DNA of 64,000 nucleotides from Symbiodinium natans (Eukaryota; Sar; Dinophyceae; Suessiales; Symbiodiniaceae). Below the pieces are notes generated by a model that did no database searches, had not been told where the DNA came from, and was given only the letters and a program-made list of their open reading frames with translations. Below are positions 1 through 13,903 of this stretch, piece after piece. A program made the translations under genes and the position numbers. The stretch is taken from NCBI GenBank assembly GCA_905221605.1, contig CAJNDS010002817.1, positions 74,621 through 138,620 on the forward strand. The letters are read 5' to 3'. How positions within the stretch are numbered: the stretch's first letter is position 1; every line of letters starts with the position of its first letter.

Positions 1-1307
1 GCATCCGGACGGTCCGACCAAGAGTCAAGCTGCAAATGCAGGTGAGAATCCTTTTTAGGGTTTTAGGGTTTAGGATTTCGCGTTTAGTGTCAGAATTCCG
101 TAAACCTAGATCCCAAACCCCTTTACGCCGAGTCCTCCATGGCCAAAATAAGCAGCTTCCCTTCTTGTTCCGCAAGTCGAAAACAACCCCCGGTGTAGGG
201 CTTAGGGTTTACGGCTTCTTAGGGTTTGGGGTTTAGGGTGAAGTGAAACCTGCAAGACGTCAACCCTGAATCACCCTGTAAAACCCAAACCATAAACACT
301 AAACCACTTTCCAAGTCTTCAGACCAAACACGGACGCAAGAAAAACACCAAATTCAATAACTACACATCAAGAATAATGATATCCACGATGATAAACAAA
401 ACAAAAAATAGAAAATAAAAGAAACAAAAAAAGATAAACTGTAAATAAGACTGTTAAAAAAGAATAGCGAGCGCCTGGATCAGCTGAACGACGGTGCAGC
501 CAATACCGGAAGACTTCCTCGGATCAGTCCCGGGTTTAAGGGTTTTAGGCCGATTCGGATTTAGGGTTTAGGGTTTGGGGTTTAGGGTTTAGGGTTTGTA
601 GGGTTTGTAGCGTTTGTAGGGTTTGCAGGGTTTGCAGGGCCTGCGACCATATTCAGGGTGTAGGGTTTAGGGCAACCCTAAAATGCACCGTGCATCCTGT
701 GATGTTGCAAGGTTGAGGTCTTGGGCTTTAGATTGAGAGGCGCAGCCGTTGGGACTCGGGGCTTGGGGTGCTAAGCTTTGCCCGAGAAGCGAAACCCGAA
801 ACTCAAAACCCGAAACCCGAAGCCCTCAACCCTAAATCCTAAACCCTAAACCCTAAACCCTAAACCCTAAACCCTTCCTTGCGCTTCTTTCTCTTTTTCG
901 GTCTGGATCTCAGCTCCTTCGGATGAAAACAGATCCGAGGTTGGACCCTGAGCCCCTCCACCCGAAAGTAAGCCCCTCTGGATTTAGGTTTAGGGTTTAG
1001 GGCTTAGGGTTTTGGGGCTTAGGGTTTAGGGTTTAGGGTTTAGGGGCTTAGGGTTTTGGGACTTAGGGTTTAGGGTTCAGGGTCTGGGGCTCATGGTTTA
1101 GGGTTTAGGGTAGGACTAAACCCTGAATCAGAACCCCTCAACCCCCCGAAAGCAACCGAACGCTCACACCCTGCCCAGCAGCCACCAACAGAGTAAACAC
1201 GGCGTTCGCGGAGCCCCCAACTAATGGCCTGGGGATGAGGTTTGAAGGTTTAGGGTTTTGGGATTTGGGGCTTAGGGTTTTTCGGGTTTAGGGGTTAGGG
1301 GTTAGCA

Positions 1308-1404
1308 TTTAGGGTTTAGGGTTTAGGGTTTGGGGTTTAGGGTTTAGGGTTTAGGGTTTAGGGTTTAGGGTTTAGGGTTTAGGGTTTAGGGTTTAGGGTT
1401 TAGG
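1308..1404 (+). repeat. TTTAGGG array, about 13 units
   Basis: Nearly perfect run of TTTAGGG with a single GGGTTTGG variant. One of the cleanest G-strand blocks in the mosaic. Confidence 0.95.
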
Positions 1405-3576
1405 AATGTAGGATTGGGGGTGTATGGTTCAGGGTTTAGGAATGCAGGAACCCTTACGGGATACATGGAGTTAGGCGGGATGTAGGCAGTTGGGGCTTAG
1501 GGGTTTAGGGTTTAGGGTTTAGGGTTTTAGGGTTTGGGGTTTAGGGTTTAGGGTTTGTTTGGGGTTAGGGGCTTCAGGGTTTCAGGGCTTGAAGGCTGGG
1601 ACGGTCTACAGGCGTTCCTGCGGGAAAATGAACCCCTCCATGGCAGGTTCAAAAGCAAAGCCGACAAACTCAGGGTTTAGGGTTTGGGGCTTAGGGTTTT
1701 GGATTTAGGGTTTAGGGTTTAGGGTTTAGGGCTCAGGGTTTAGGGTTGGGTTTAGGGTTTTGGATTCCAGGCTGAGGACTTGGGGCCTAGGGCTTAGGGC
1801 CCCCAAAATTCTCCCAAAGTGCCCAAACCCAGGCCCCAATCAAAAGAATAATCATCGTAGTAAGTATTTTATATTAGCAATGGCAATCATAATGATAATA
1901 TTTATAATGATAATACTACGAGACAGAAAGAAAAAGCAGCAGAATAGAAACAATGCTAGCAGCAAGGGTTCCGGGCTTAGGGCTTAGGGTTGAGGATATG
2001 GGGGTGTTAGGGCTTAGGGGGGTTGAGGGTTTAAGGTTTACGGGGTCGCGCCTCCAGAAGTTCGGCTCCGCAGGGACCAGGTAGATGGTCCCAGAGCCTC
2101 GTTGAGGGTTGGGATGTTCCCCCTTGTATTCACAGTGCTTAATAGGGATGATAAGAGGGGGTACGACAAGCCCTAGTAAGGAGTGTAAGTAAAACCGGGA
2201 ACATCCCAAGCTTAGGGTTTAGAGTTTGGGGGTTGAAGGTGTCGGGCCTGGGGCATAGGGCTTGTGGCTCAGAGCGGGACTATGGTTTATTCCTGGTCTC
2301 TGTGGTGGGGTTTACCTGGTTGTTTTCTTAGATTTTTCGTTGGGTTTGTCTAGGGCCGTCAGGTCCAAGGTTCAAGTCTTTAAGGGTTTAGGGTTCTGAG
2401 GGCTTAGGGCGTAAAAGCTCTGAGAGTTTAGGGGCTTGTGATTGTCGGGCTGTTGCGGGTTGAGGGTTTTGGGGGTTGATGGCTTTCCCTAAACCCTAAA
2501 CCCTAAACCCCAAACCCCAAACCCTAAAGCCCTCCTAGAGATCTCACAGTATAGCTCTAAGGGCTAAAGGGTTTTCAGGTTAGAGCACTTTCGTTTGGTG
2601 GAGGCGGAGGAGGTCCTTCCACCCAATGAATCCCCTAAACCCTCAACCCTCAACCCAACCCCTAAACCCTAAACCCTGAACCCTAAACCCTAAACCCTAA
2701 ACCCAGTCAGGCCTTAGAGGGGTTGAGGGTTGAGGGTTGGGGCTCGGAGATCCACCGAAAGAAGCTAAACTCCAGATCAGACTTGCCCAAAACCCCCTAC
2801 CTAAACCCAAAACTTGGGTTTAGGGCTCATGGAGCTTGCCTCAACCCTACACCCTAAACCCAAAACCTCAAACTCCCTAAAACCCCAAACCCCTAAAAGC
2901 CTGGCGGAAGCCCTCAAGGAACGCCTAGAGCAGCCCAGAGGCAGAGGAGGATCGGAAAGCACCAGACGACCAGTTGCAGCATGTGCCTTTTAAGGGCTGA
3001 GGGTTGAGGATCTGGGGGTTTAGGGTTTAAGGTTTAGGGTTGAGGATCTGGGGGGTTTAGGGTTTAAGGTTTAGGGTTGCAGGTTGAGGGTTGAGGGTTG
3101 AGGGGTTTAGGGTTTAGGGTTTAGGGTTTAGGGTTTAGGGTTTAGGGTGTGTGGAGGGTTTGGGGCTGAGGCTTGAGGGTTCTGGCACGGGGGGTTCGAA
3201 GAGAGGCTCGGGGGCTTCTAGGGCTTGGGGCTTTGGACCTTTTCAACTTCGAACCCGAAGCCTACATTTCACAGAGTTCTAGGCTCAGGGTTGAGGGCCT
3301 GTTTAGGGATTTAGCGTGTCTTGGGCAAAACAGTCGCGCGAGAAGCGGCACGCGAACAGCTGCTAACCTGCAGACACCAACGCCTTATACCCTAAACCCT
3401 CAACCCCCAAACCCTACGCCCCAAAACCCCAAAACCCCAAACATCCCCAAACCCAAAACCCTGAACCCTAAACCCAAAACCCGAAACCCTAAACCCTAAA
3501 CCCGAAACCTTACGGACCATCTCCGAGGCACCACCGCAGAGGCATGCCAGGAAGCGTCCTGCTCTTCGACTCGGGG

Positions 3577-3684
3577 TTTAGGGTTTAGGGTTTAGGGTTT
3601 AGGGTTAAGGGTTTAGGGTTTAGGGTTTAGGGTTTAGGGTTTAGGGTTTAGGGTTTAGGGTTTAGGGTTTAGGGTTTAGGGTTT
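3577..3684 (+). repeat. TTTAGGG array, about 15 units
   Basis: Near-perfect TTTAGGG heptamers with one GGGTTAAGGG variant. It is followed at 3870-4020 by CCCTAAA blocks in the opposite orientation. Confidence 0.95.
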
Positions 3685-4105
3685 CGAGTTTAAGGTTTGG
3701 GGTTAAGGGTTTTGGGGTTCAGGGGTGTACGGTTTAGGGTTTAGGGGTGTGGGCTTGAGGGTTTAGGGTTCTAGGGCTTGGGGTTTAGGGATGAATGGTT
3801 TCGGATTTGGGGTTTAGCGTTCGGATTTTGGGCTTAGGGGGTCTGGGCTTGGGGTGTAAACCCCCTAAACCCTAAACCCTCCTAACCTAAATCCCGGGCC
3901 CAAACTGGCCCTTAAACTCCAATGTTGAAAGCCCTAAACCCTAAACCCTAAAGCCCTAAACCCTTAACCCTAAACCCTAAACCCTAAACCCAAAACCCTA
4001 AACCCTAAACCCTAAACCTTCTGAGAGCCCAAAAGTCCTGACGCCGCCCAGGACGGTGCCCAAGAATCGGCGCCAAGCCTGGGTGGCCTTCGTTCAGGTT
4101 TTCGG

Positions 4106-4290
4106 GTTTGGGGTTTAGGGTTTAGGGTTTGGGGTTTAGGGTTTAGGGTTTAGGGTTTAGGGTTTAGGGTTTAGGGTTTAGGGCTTGGGGTTTCGGGTTT
4201 AGGGTTTAGGGTTTAGGGTTTCGGGTTTAGGGTTTAGGGTTTAAGGGTTAGGGGTTTGGGGTTTAGGGGTTTAAGGTTTAGGGTTTAAGG
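4106..4290 (+). repeat. TTTAGGG array with degenerate units
   Basis: Mixed perfect and variant units (GGGTTTGG, GGGTTTCG, GGGTTTAAGG), grading into a purine-rich G/A stretch at about 4330-4450. Confidence 0.9.
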
Positions 4291-6128
4291 GCTCTAAGGG
4301 ATTTGCGGGGTTGGGGCTTTGATGGTTTAAGGCTTTAAGGGATTTGAGGGGGGGGTGGGTTGAGGGAGGGGTACGGCTTTAGGCTTTAAGAGGCTTAGAG
4401 GGGCTCCGAGGGGCTTAGAGGGGCGCAGAGGGGCCTTGAGGGGCTTAGAGAGAGGGGTAGGGTCTTCGGGGGTAGTGTCTCTTGCAGTAGATGAGCAAGC
4501 CAGCGCGACAGAGAACAAAGTCGGAGTGAAGGTGGGAGTGAAGGTTTTGGGCTTTTTGGGTTTCGCCCTGAACCAGCTGCATGTTACACGAACGCCAATT
4601 CGGGAACGGTGCTGGCAGCAGCCTCAGGCGAAGGGTTCAGGGCTTCTGGGGGTTCTAGGACCTAGCGCCCTGAGCCGTGAACGCTAGCTACAGGTGAACT
4701 TTTGGACCCTCAACCCTAAATCCCAAAAGCCATAGACCCTGAACCCTAAACCCTAAACCCCAAACCCAAAGCCCACACCCCTAAACCCTAAACCCACCTT
4801 GGCATCGCTGATGAGCGGGGCCACGTCCAAGGACGCCTCGCGGAAGGTCTCCTGTATCTGCCAGGATCATGGCCTTAGGGATAAGAATCCTTAGTTTGCG
4901 AAGAAAGGCTTTCCTCCCCTTACCCTAATCACCACGCCCTAGGACCAAAACCCTAAAACAAAAACCCTAAAACCAAACACCTGGGGTTTGAGTTGAGGCT
5001 TTGGGACTGGATACAGTTTGGGATATTTAGGGGTTCCTAAACCCTACCCTGAACCCCATTTTTGGTTTAGGGTTTGAGGCTAGGGCTTAGGGTTCAGGGT
5101 TTAGGGTTTAGGGTTTAGGGTTTAGGGTTTAGGGTTGAGGGTTGAGGGTGTAGGGCTTAGCGTGTAGTGTCTCCTCCTCCATGGTCATCTGCCCTGACCC
5201 CGCTGCCGCACCATAGCGGCCACGAGGGTGGCCGTCGGGAGGGTGGCTACGGAGAGACAAGGGGGGCCCGGAGAGTGGCTTTGGGTTGTGGTTTAGGGTT
5301 GCTTCAGGGTTTAGGGTTTAGGGTTTAGGGTTTAGGGTTTAGGGTTTAGGGTTTTGGCTTCCTGAACGCCCCCCGACACCTGCGTTACGGCTTAGGGTTT
5401 ATGTAGAGTTTAGGGGCTGAGGTTTAGGGGTAAGGGTATCGGAATTAAAGGGTGAAGGTTTCAGGGTTGTACCCTCACTGCGACGGCTAGGCAGGTGAGA
5501 CAGCTACGCAGGGCAAGAAGCAGGCGAGGCCGAGGCGGTGCGGTAGAATTGAGGCTTTCAAGGATTAAGGTTCAAAGGTCTATGTATGGGGAAGTTGAGA
5601 CCCAAACCCCACACCTCAAAAACCCCAAAAAACTCAAACCCTAAACCCCAAACCCTAAACCCTAGGCCCCAACCCTACATCCAAAACCCCAAACCCTAAA
5701 CCCCAAACCCTAAACCCTGAACCCTAAACCCTGAACTCTACAGGGATCCACTAGGCCCCTCCACTAAAAACTTACTCTGTCGACTCATGGGTTAAGGGTT
5801 TCGGGTAGGGTTCAGGGTTTAGGGTTCAGGGTTTAGGGTTTAGGGTTTAGGGTTTCAGGTTGAGGGTTGAGGGTGGTTTAGGGTTTAGGGTTTAGGGTTT
5901 CGGGTTTGAGGTTTAGGGTTTAGGGTTTAAGGCCCCTCAACGAAACAGCTGCCCGAACCCAAGATTCAGGGCTTTTGTGCTTCAGTTCTCAGGCTTTAGG
6001 TTGTCAGTTCTGTTAGGTTCAGGAACCCTGTTGCATCCAAGGTTTAGGGAAGGGAAACAAGACAACCCGGGTTTTGGACCCTCGGCTGAGCAACAACGTC
6101 ATAAGAAAAATAACTTAAAGAAATAAAA

Positions 6129-6276
<148 letters not shown>

Positions 6277-6789
6277 GAAAAATAAAATGCATACACCATG
6301 TACCTCCTCCGACAACTGCACTCCAGGCCCTACGCCTTGAATTTGCGATTGAACTCCGATAGGTTCAGGGCTTGGGGCGTGGCCCTTGCAAACCCACCCC
6401 AAAACGGTTGAGGGTTTAGGGTTTAGGGTTTAAGGTTTAGGGTTTAGGGTTTAGGGTTTAGGGTTTAGGGTTTAGGGAACCAACGGAACCTTGCGAAGCC
6501 CTGACGTTCGACCTTGGCGCAACCCCGCGGGTGGGGGAGATCCTCTGGCCTCCAAGGAAACAGGGACCCGCCGCGACCGCGACGCGCGGCGTTGGGTGCT
6601 GGCCGGTCAGAGCGCGAGTGCCAAAGCCCTGAACCCCTAAACCCTAAACCCCAAACCCTAAACCCTAAACCCCAAACCCCAAACCCCAAACCCTAAACCC
6701 CTAAACCCTAAGGCGTTCATCCCCAAAGCTCCGCAAGGCCCTACCGACGTGAGGATTCCCCAAACAAGCCGAGAGCTGCATGCCAGACT

Positions 6790-6960
6790 GCATGTAGTTT
6801 AGGGTTTTGGGGGGGGGGGGGGTTAGGGTTTAGGGTTTAGGGTTTGGGGTTTGGGGTTTGGGTTTAGGGTTTAGGGTCCAGGGTTTAGGGTTTAGGGTTT
6901 AGGGTTTAGGGTTTAGGGTTTAGGGTTTAGGGTTTAGGGTTTAGGGTTTAGGGTTTAGGC
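6790..6960 (+). repeat. TTTAGGG array with a poly-G run
   Basis: Starts with a homopolymer of more than ten G residues near 6806-6822, then GGGTTTGG variants, then about 14 clean TTTAGGG units. The poly-G run may reflect expansion of the GGG part of one unit. Confidence 0.92.
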
Positions 6961-9298
6961 TCCCATCGACATCTCCCTCTGTTAGAATTTCGGGGGGGCT
7001 TGTGATGTAGGGGCCTGCGGAAGCTTGCGGGCCAAAAGAGTAAAAATGCAGCTTGAGTCATCTTCCACGTTACAGTGGCTGCTGGTCCTGTTTGCCGGCA
7101 GGCTGTGCTATGGGTTCCAGATGTACCAAAGCTGAAACACCAGCAGCACGTTCATGCACCGAAATGCACCCAGCTAGCCATACTGTTTGTCAAGGTGGCC
7201 AGTGGCGCCTACAGCCCAAATCCAAGACTCCAACTTTTCAATTTGATGTCGGGGGGGTGTGGGTAAACCCTAAACCCTAAACCCCTCTGCTTCATTCCTA
7301 CGAAGCAACCGTAAGTTTCAAGCGTTTAGAAAAAGAAAGTTCTTTTTGCAAGCCTTGTGGGCGGAGGTGGAACGACTCTGGGGTTTAGGGTTCAGCATCT
7401 CAGTTCACTAGTGAAGCTCGCAACTCTGGTATCGAATATCCACCCACCCACCTTTTGGATCCCTAGACCCTAAACCCTAAACCCTAAACCCTAAACCCTA
7501 AACCCTAAACCCTAAACCCTAAACCCTGACTGAACCCGTAAACCTTAAACCCTAGCAGAAACCCTGAATCCAGGAACCCTAAAAGCTGGGCTTGCACCCG
7601 GAAACCTAAGTCCAAATGGAATAGAACTTGAACCCTTCAGGTCTATAGTACGATTCCCTTTCAAAGAGGATTAAACAGGCACCCTATAGTAAACTTCAAG
7701 GTTTAGGGTTTAGCGCTTAGGGGTAGAAACTTTGTTCGGCTGCTATGTAAACCCTGAAGCACAAGACAAGGTGTAGGAACTTCAGCCCTTAACCCTAAAG
7801 CCTAAACCCTGAACGCTAGGCCTAGATGCCTAGCACTAAACCCTAAACTCTAAATCCTGAACCCTAAACCCCAAACCCCAAACCCCAAACCCTGAAAAGC
7901 TAAAAGCGACTGCAGGCTGCCTCCGGAGAGCAGAAACAGCCCCAACACCCACCGCAACCTCAGCGGGTGTTTAGGGCAGTAGGGTTTGGTGTGTAGGGTT
8001 TGAATTTAGGGTTGAGGGTTTAGGGTTTGGGGTTTAGGATTTGGGGTTCAGGGCTTGGGGTGGAGGGTTTGGGTTGGGGCACAGCATGGGTCGGTCAAAT
8101 GAGCACTCAGGCATCGTCGGGTTTAGGGTTCAGGGTTCAGGGTTTAGGGTTTAGGGTTTAGGGTTCAGGGTTCAGGGTTCAGGGTTCAGGGTTTAGGGTT
8201 CAGCGTTGAGGGTTTAGGGTTTAGGGTTCATCATCGAGGGTCGAAATTAGGGGTACATTTTTTGGGGTGCCTATCTGAAGGGAATCCTACTGTTTGAGGG
8301 GTTATACAGGGGTCCCTTTTCTTCGTAAACCCCCCTATCGCTTGCAGACACAAACCAGAAACTAAGATCTAGGTTCACCCTGCAAATATGCCATTCAACA
8401 TGCTCAACTATAGTCCCAAAGCCCTGACACCCTGAAGCCCTGAACGACACGACACTCATACAGGAACAGATGCCCAACGCCTACTGTATCAGCGAAGCCT
8501 CTGACTCTAAACCACAAAACCCTGCTCAACACGCAACCGGAATGCCTAGTCGGCTCTGGCCCAAGTCACCCTAAACCCGAAACCCTAGACCCCAAACCCT
8601 AAACCCTACACCCTCAACCGGAACCCCTAAACACCTTGAATGGGGCCGCCACCGCGGCCGGGCGCCCCGCCACAAATCCCGCACCACCAGCCTGCCGAGC
8701 CCAGCAGTAAACTTACTGTTTAGGGAATGGGGGAGTAAGGTGCCAAATATAATCCCTTAAAGCCTTAAAGGGTTTTTGCATAGGGGAATGTATGGTATCT
8801 TGTTCCCCCATTCCCTACTAACAAACAGTAAGTACAAAGAGTCATCTGGGGGCAGTTCTCTAGATGAGGTTCCAATGTTGGATCCTGATTATAAGGTTGG
8901 GTTTAGGGTTTTAGGTTTAAGTTTAGGGTTTAGGGTTCTAGGGTTTGGGGCTATTTCGGGGTCGTGGGTGGCATAGAGGTTCAAGCTACCAAGGACTTAA
9001 GGCTCGGGATAATATGGAGGAGTGGGGGCAGGTTAGGTTTAGGACCCTGCTTTGCGGTTTTGGGTTCCGGGTTCAGGGTTTAGGGTTTAGGGTCTTCCCT
9101 GCTTCTGAGGGCGCGAGAGGATAAAACAGCACAAGGGGGAGCGCAACACAGGCAAACGAGCAGGCGTGCGTGTGTTAACTACAACTCTTCGAGAAAATCC
9201 CGCCAAAGGGACTGCCTCGTGGTTTTGGGTTTAGGGTTCAGGGATCTCCCTGCCTTTCTACATGTTGTTTAGGACGTTAAAGACAATGGAAGCCAACC

Positions 9299-9385
9299 AA
9301 AAACCCTAAACCCTAAACCCTAAACCCTAAACCCTAAACCCTAAACCCTAAACCCTAAACCCTAAACCCTAAACCCTAAACCCTA
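9299..9385 (-). repeat. CCCTAAA array, about 12 units
   Basis: Perfect C-strand heptamers. A G-strand block follows within 100 bp (9478-9540), giving a head-to-head arrangement. Confidence 0.95.
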
Positions 9386-10891
9386 CCCTGAACCCTAAAT
9401 CCCTAAGTCAGACTCCTGAAGCCCTAAACCCCCAAAGCCCCAAAACCCACACCCTAAACCCGCAAGCCCAACCCCCAAGGTTTAGGGTTTAGGGTTTAGG
9501 GTTTAGGTAGGGTTTAGGGTTTAGGGTTTAGGGTTTCGGGTTGGGGGTTTAATCCCCCTAAAACCCTAAAACACGCCTTCTGGCCCGATGCGTGGGAGGG
9601 TGTGGAGGTGCGGACACCCGGGAGATGAAAGGAGGAGTGAGGCCCAGCCTGGGCCATGTAGAGCTCGGGGTTTAGGGTTCAGGGTTTAGGGTTTAGGGTT
9701 TAGGGTTTCGGGTTTAGGGTTTAGGGTTTAGGGTTTAGGGCTTGGGGTTTAAAGCTTGGGGTTTCGGGTTTCGGGCATATGTTTTAGTGGTCAAGGAGTA
9801 GGCTCTTGGGGCCTTAGCGTTTGATCAAGATTTGAAGTTCAGAGGTGTTAGTGCTTTTTGGAGAGTGCAGCGTTTGGGGGGTAGGGTTATGCAAGGGCGT
9901 CGGGTTGAGGCAGGACAAGTGTGTAGGAGTTCGTGCTTAGGGTTTAGGAACCGAAGGCTGGAAAATACCTGGTCTTTGCCCAAACCCTGGGTCCCTAAAC
10001 CAATGCTACGAAGAGCTTGGGGTATAGGGCCTCAACCCCCACATGAACTCTGAACCCGAATCCCCTGAAGCACAAACACCCATACACCTGCTCTTCACTG
10101 ACGCCCGCAACAACCCCACCCCTAACGGTTTCTGAAGTCTGAAGCCCAAAATGAAACCTCAAACCCTGCACCCTAAATCCCGAACGTACCCAAAAACCTG
10201 CGCCCTAAAGCCCTACCCAAGCCCTGTAAAGCAAAATATCCAAGCCCTATTGCTAGCTAAGCTGGCTCCAAGACTTTCTGAAAGCTATTCAATAAGCGAT
10301 GAATACTTAAAATGGCCTACCTAGCTAGAGCATGCGAAAGCCTTAGACCTCAACCACAATGATTGCACTGGTTCGGGCGCTTAGTGTAGGGTTTAGGGTT
10401 TAAGATTTAAGGTTCTTTGGGGATGCTATCAACAGTCATCAGCATGATCTTCATCAGCACCACAAAAACAAAAAAATTGGGATTAGGTTCAGGGTCTAGG
10501 GTTTAGGGCGAAGAGCACCGCAATCTACGGTTTGGGCTTCGAATGCTTCAATGCTCAGGGGTCTGGATTGCAGTGTTTAGAGGCGTAGGTTTAGGGTTTA
10601 GGCTGTAGGGTTTAGGGTTTAGGGTTTAGGGTTTAGGGTTTAAGGGTTTAAGGCTTCTACAACTTAAGGGCTTGGCGGTTTGGGTTGCAAGCAAGACATC
10701 TATACCCCCACGGAGTGATTCGCACAGCTCATGGTTCACAAGCCCCTAGCCCTAAACCCTAGACCCTAAACCCGACGCCCAAAGACTCAACCCTAAACCC
10801 TAAACCCTAAACCCAGCTCTACGCCCCTGAACTCCAAGAACCTTGGAATCCTGGAGGATGAGGTGGCGGCCAATAACACTGCACCTGTTGT

Positions 10892-11213
10892 CAGGGTTTA
10901 GGGTTTAGGGTTCAGGGTTTAGGGTTTAGGGTTTAGGGTTTAGGGTTTAGGGTTTCGGGTTTCGGGTTTAGGGTTTAGGGTTTAGGGTTTAGGGTTTAGG
11001 GTTTAGGGTTTAGGGTTTAGGGTTTGGGAAATGGGGTTGAGGGTTTAGGGTTTAGGGTTTAGGGTTGAGGGTTGAGGGTTGAGGGTTTAAGGCGGAGGGT
11101 TCAGGGTGGAAGGATTGGAGCTGCCGGTTTAGGGTTTAGGGTTTAGGGTTTAGGGTTTAGGGTTTAGGGTTTAGGGTTTAGGGTTTAGGGTTTAGGGTTT
11201 AGGGTTTAGGGTT
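10892..11213 (+). repeat. Longest TTTAGGG block, interrupted
   Basis: About 320 bp mostly of TTTAGGG with short interruptions (GGGTTTCG, GGGTTGAGGG and a 40-bp unique piece near 11090-11130). Confidence 0.93.
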
Positions 11214-11621
11214 CACAACAACCAGACAGTAAGCCAGCACCAACAAGCAAAGAGCAAAACACACCTAAAGTCAAAACGTATCTATGAACAAAACCACCAG
11301 ACGTACCAATAAGAAAAAACAAGCACATCCTAAGCCAAGAGGCGCTGCAACAAGCAAAAACAAAAACTAAAGTAAAACTGCCATATACCTAACCTTAGTT
11401 GTCCAGTACCTAGGGGTTTTAACGGTCAACCTTTGGGATTATGATCATGAGGGGAATATATTACCCCAAAAAGGTTAAAGGTTACCTACTCTACTACTAG
11501 GTAACCCTGACACACCAACAAACAAAACAACCAGGCATTACGCCAACGCACCATTCGGCAAAACAACCCGAACACCACCTTACCGTAAACACTAAACCCT
11601 AGTGCCTAAAAAACACTCACC

Positions 11622-11734
11622 CTAACCCTAAACCCTAAACCCTAAACCCTAAACCCTAAACCCTAAACCCTAAACCCTAAACCCTAAACCCTAAACCCTA
11701 AACCCTAAACCCTAAACCCTAAACCCTAAACCCT
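11622..11734 (-). repeat. CCCTAAA array, about 16 units
   Basis: Perfect C-strand heptamers facing the G-strand block that ends at 11213. They are separated by about 400 bp of AT-richer sequence with no gene. Confidence 0.95.
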
Positions 11735-11854
11735 AATTAAATCGAAAACTCCACAACCCCTAAGCGCACACTCTACATCCTCAATCCGCAACCACAGACG
11801 TGAACGATCCTTCAACTCTCGCTGCTGCGGGTTCCACACAACCATACGGGCCAC

Positions 11855-12280
11855 GCCAAGTAGTGACATCGGATGCATCGGCAACCTCAGCATACAATCC
11901 GCTAGAAGCCTGCATCTGCTGCACGTTCTTCAACTGCGGCTGGACGCAGCTGCAATTCCCATATGAGGGTCCTCCAAGTGACGACGGATCCATCGGCCAC
12001 CACGGAAGCAAACGTTGAAAAGCTTGAATCTGCCGCGCTGCTCTCACCACCGCAACCAGGGTTGCCCCATGTGACGGTGGACCCGGCCAGAACTGCAGCA
12101 AAAGCCTAATTAGAAGCCTGTATCTGTTATGCACGTGCTTCAGCTACGGCTGGACACGGCTGCTATACCGCCGGAAATAGGCTTGGCCCAAGTGCTCCGA
12201 CAAATCTGTCGGCCGGATGCGGCTCCGAGCACTGCCGTAAGCAGCATTGCCCCTAGTGACGTCGGACCCATCGTCGGCTT
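11855..12280. repeat. Degenerate tandem repeat with AGTGACGTCGGA core
   Basis: A core resembling AGTGACGTCGGACCCATCGG recurs with substitutions near 11862, 11977, 12069 and 12254. A second shared block (GAAGCCTGYATCTG) occurs at about 11906 and 12115. Open frames on both strands are probably by-products of GC-rich repeat DNA. No protein family recognised. Confidence 0.5.
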
Positions 12281-12484
12281 TCGCCGGCAACTGCCGCGAA
12301 TGCCTGAGAGCGTGCGTGCTAACGTGTACTACAACCTGCCTCGTGAGCAGCAGCAACGTGTCGTCTGCAGACAGGCCGGCAGATTCCAAGTTTGAACCGC
12401 TGTTTTCGACCTTGAATAGTTTGCTCGGACCGACACTGAATTGAGTCTCGGCTTTCCGCTTCAGGCGAAGCCAGACCGCCATCG

Positions 12485-13903
12485 CCGTGACAGTCCAGCG
12501 GTTTAGGGTTTAGCGCCTAAAGTGTGGGTAAGGTCAATAGACATGCCGAAAGAGATGCAGCTGCAGGCCGAGAAGCATACCGAAGACCTGAAGCTCGAAC
12601 CCAGAAATATGGACTTTTCGAGGTTATTTCAAAGGCTCTAAAGCCCAAAACCCTAAACCCTGGACCCTGTCGACACCGACTGTGAACCCTCCAAGACTGG
12701 AGAAAACCCGCAACCCTGACTCAAATCCCCAAACAGGGAACCATAGACCTCACACCTACAACGCTTGGTGTCGGCTTGAGGGTTCCGGTTTCCAAGACAT
12801 TGTAGAACACGCGATCCCACTGCAAACTGAGCTTCGGGCCAGTGCGGAGGCGTGGATTCATGAATCTCCACCCGTTCAATGCGCTTGTGCCAATAGCAAA
12901 GGCCGGGGGCGAACAAAAAATGCAATCTCGAAACTTGATGCTTCGGTTTAGGGTTTGGGGTTTGGGGTTTAGGGTTTAGGGTTCAGGGTTGAGGGCTTGG
13001 AGTTTGAGTTTGAGGTTGCAAGTTTAGGCTAACGTGGCAGTCTGACCAAAGCACAAACAAAACGTCGTCAAAGTAAGCTTACATTCATTCTAAGTTACTC
13101 TGCAAAGTGAAAGAACAGCAAGGACTGATACCACCTCTTTGGGCAACATCGGGGTTTGGGGGGTTAGAAAAACCCTCGAAACCCCAAACCCTAAACCCAA
13201 AACCCTAAACCCTAAACCTTAAACCCGAAATCTAATCTGTCCCACAGCCCCATGGTCCCAAGCTAGAGCATAAGGCCGAGCAAGCAAGCAAACGGGAGCT
13301 GTGCAAAGGCAACGGCCGGATTTTGTCCGAACGCACCAAAACAACCACCAACCCTAAACTCCAAACCCGAAAACCGAAACTCTAGACTCTAAACCCTAAA
13401 CCCTAAACCTTAACAACACCCACACACGGAACGCTGTTCCTGCTCAGGAAAACGGTTTAGGCTTCGGGTTCAGGTTTTGGGCGGGACGGCACATCAATTA
13501 TTCACCATGCCCTGACGTGCCTCAAGTGGCCTTTGTGCTTGAGCAGACGCAGCCCGCAGCAAATCAGAAACGACAATCCGCTGATTGACAAGGTTCCCTC
13601 AGTTTGGTGAACCCCGCGCCTCGATGCGGAAGATTTTAGGGTCTATTCTGACCGACTTGTGGCTACAAAACCAACCACAAAATCAGCTAACGCCGCGCAC
13701 AGAAGAGGTATAAAGAGGCCGTTGCTGAATTGCTATAAATTTTCGGGAGAACTAACGACCTGGATGATTTGCGTTGCCGGAAGAAATCTTTGAGCAATTA
13801 TAACTCGGGAAAAACACAACAGCCTTCCAGATCCTTTTTGCCCTCACACAGCGACGCAACAAACACATGCCAACACCATCAAGCCGCTTTCTGAATGTAA
13901 ACC
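12485..13903. other. No gene seen; residual telomere-like blocks and unique DNA
   Basis: Contains short TTTAGGG blocks (12943-12990) and CCCTAAA blocks (13180-13225, 13390-13412), then about 450 bp of unique, moderately GC-rich sequence up to the copia LTR. No supported coding region. Confidence 0.6.
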
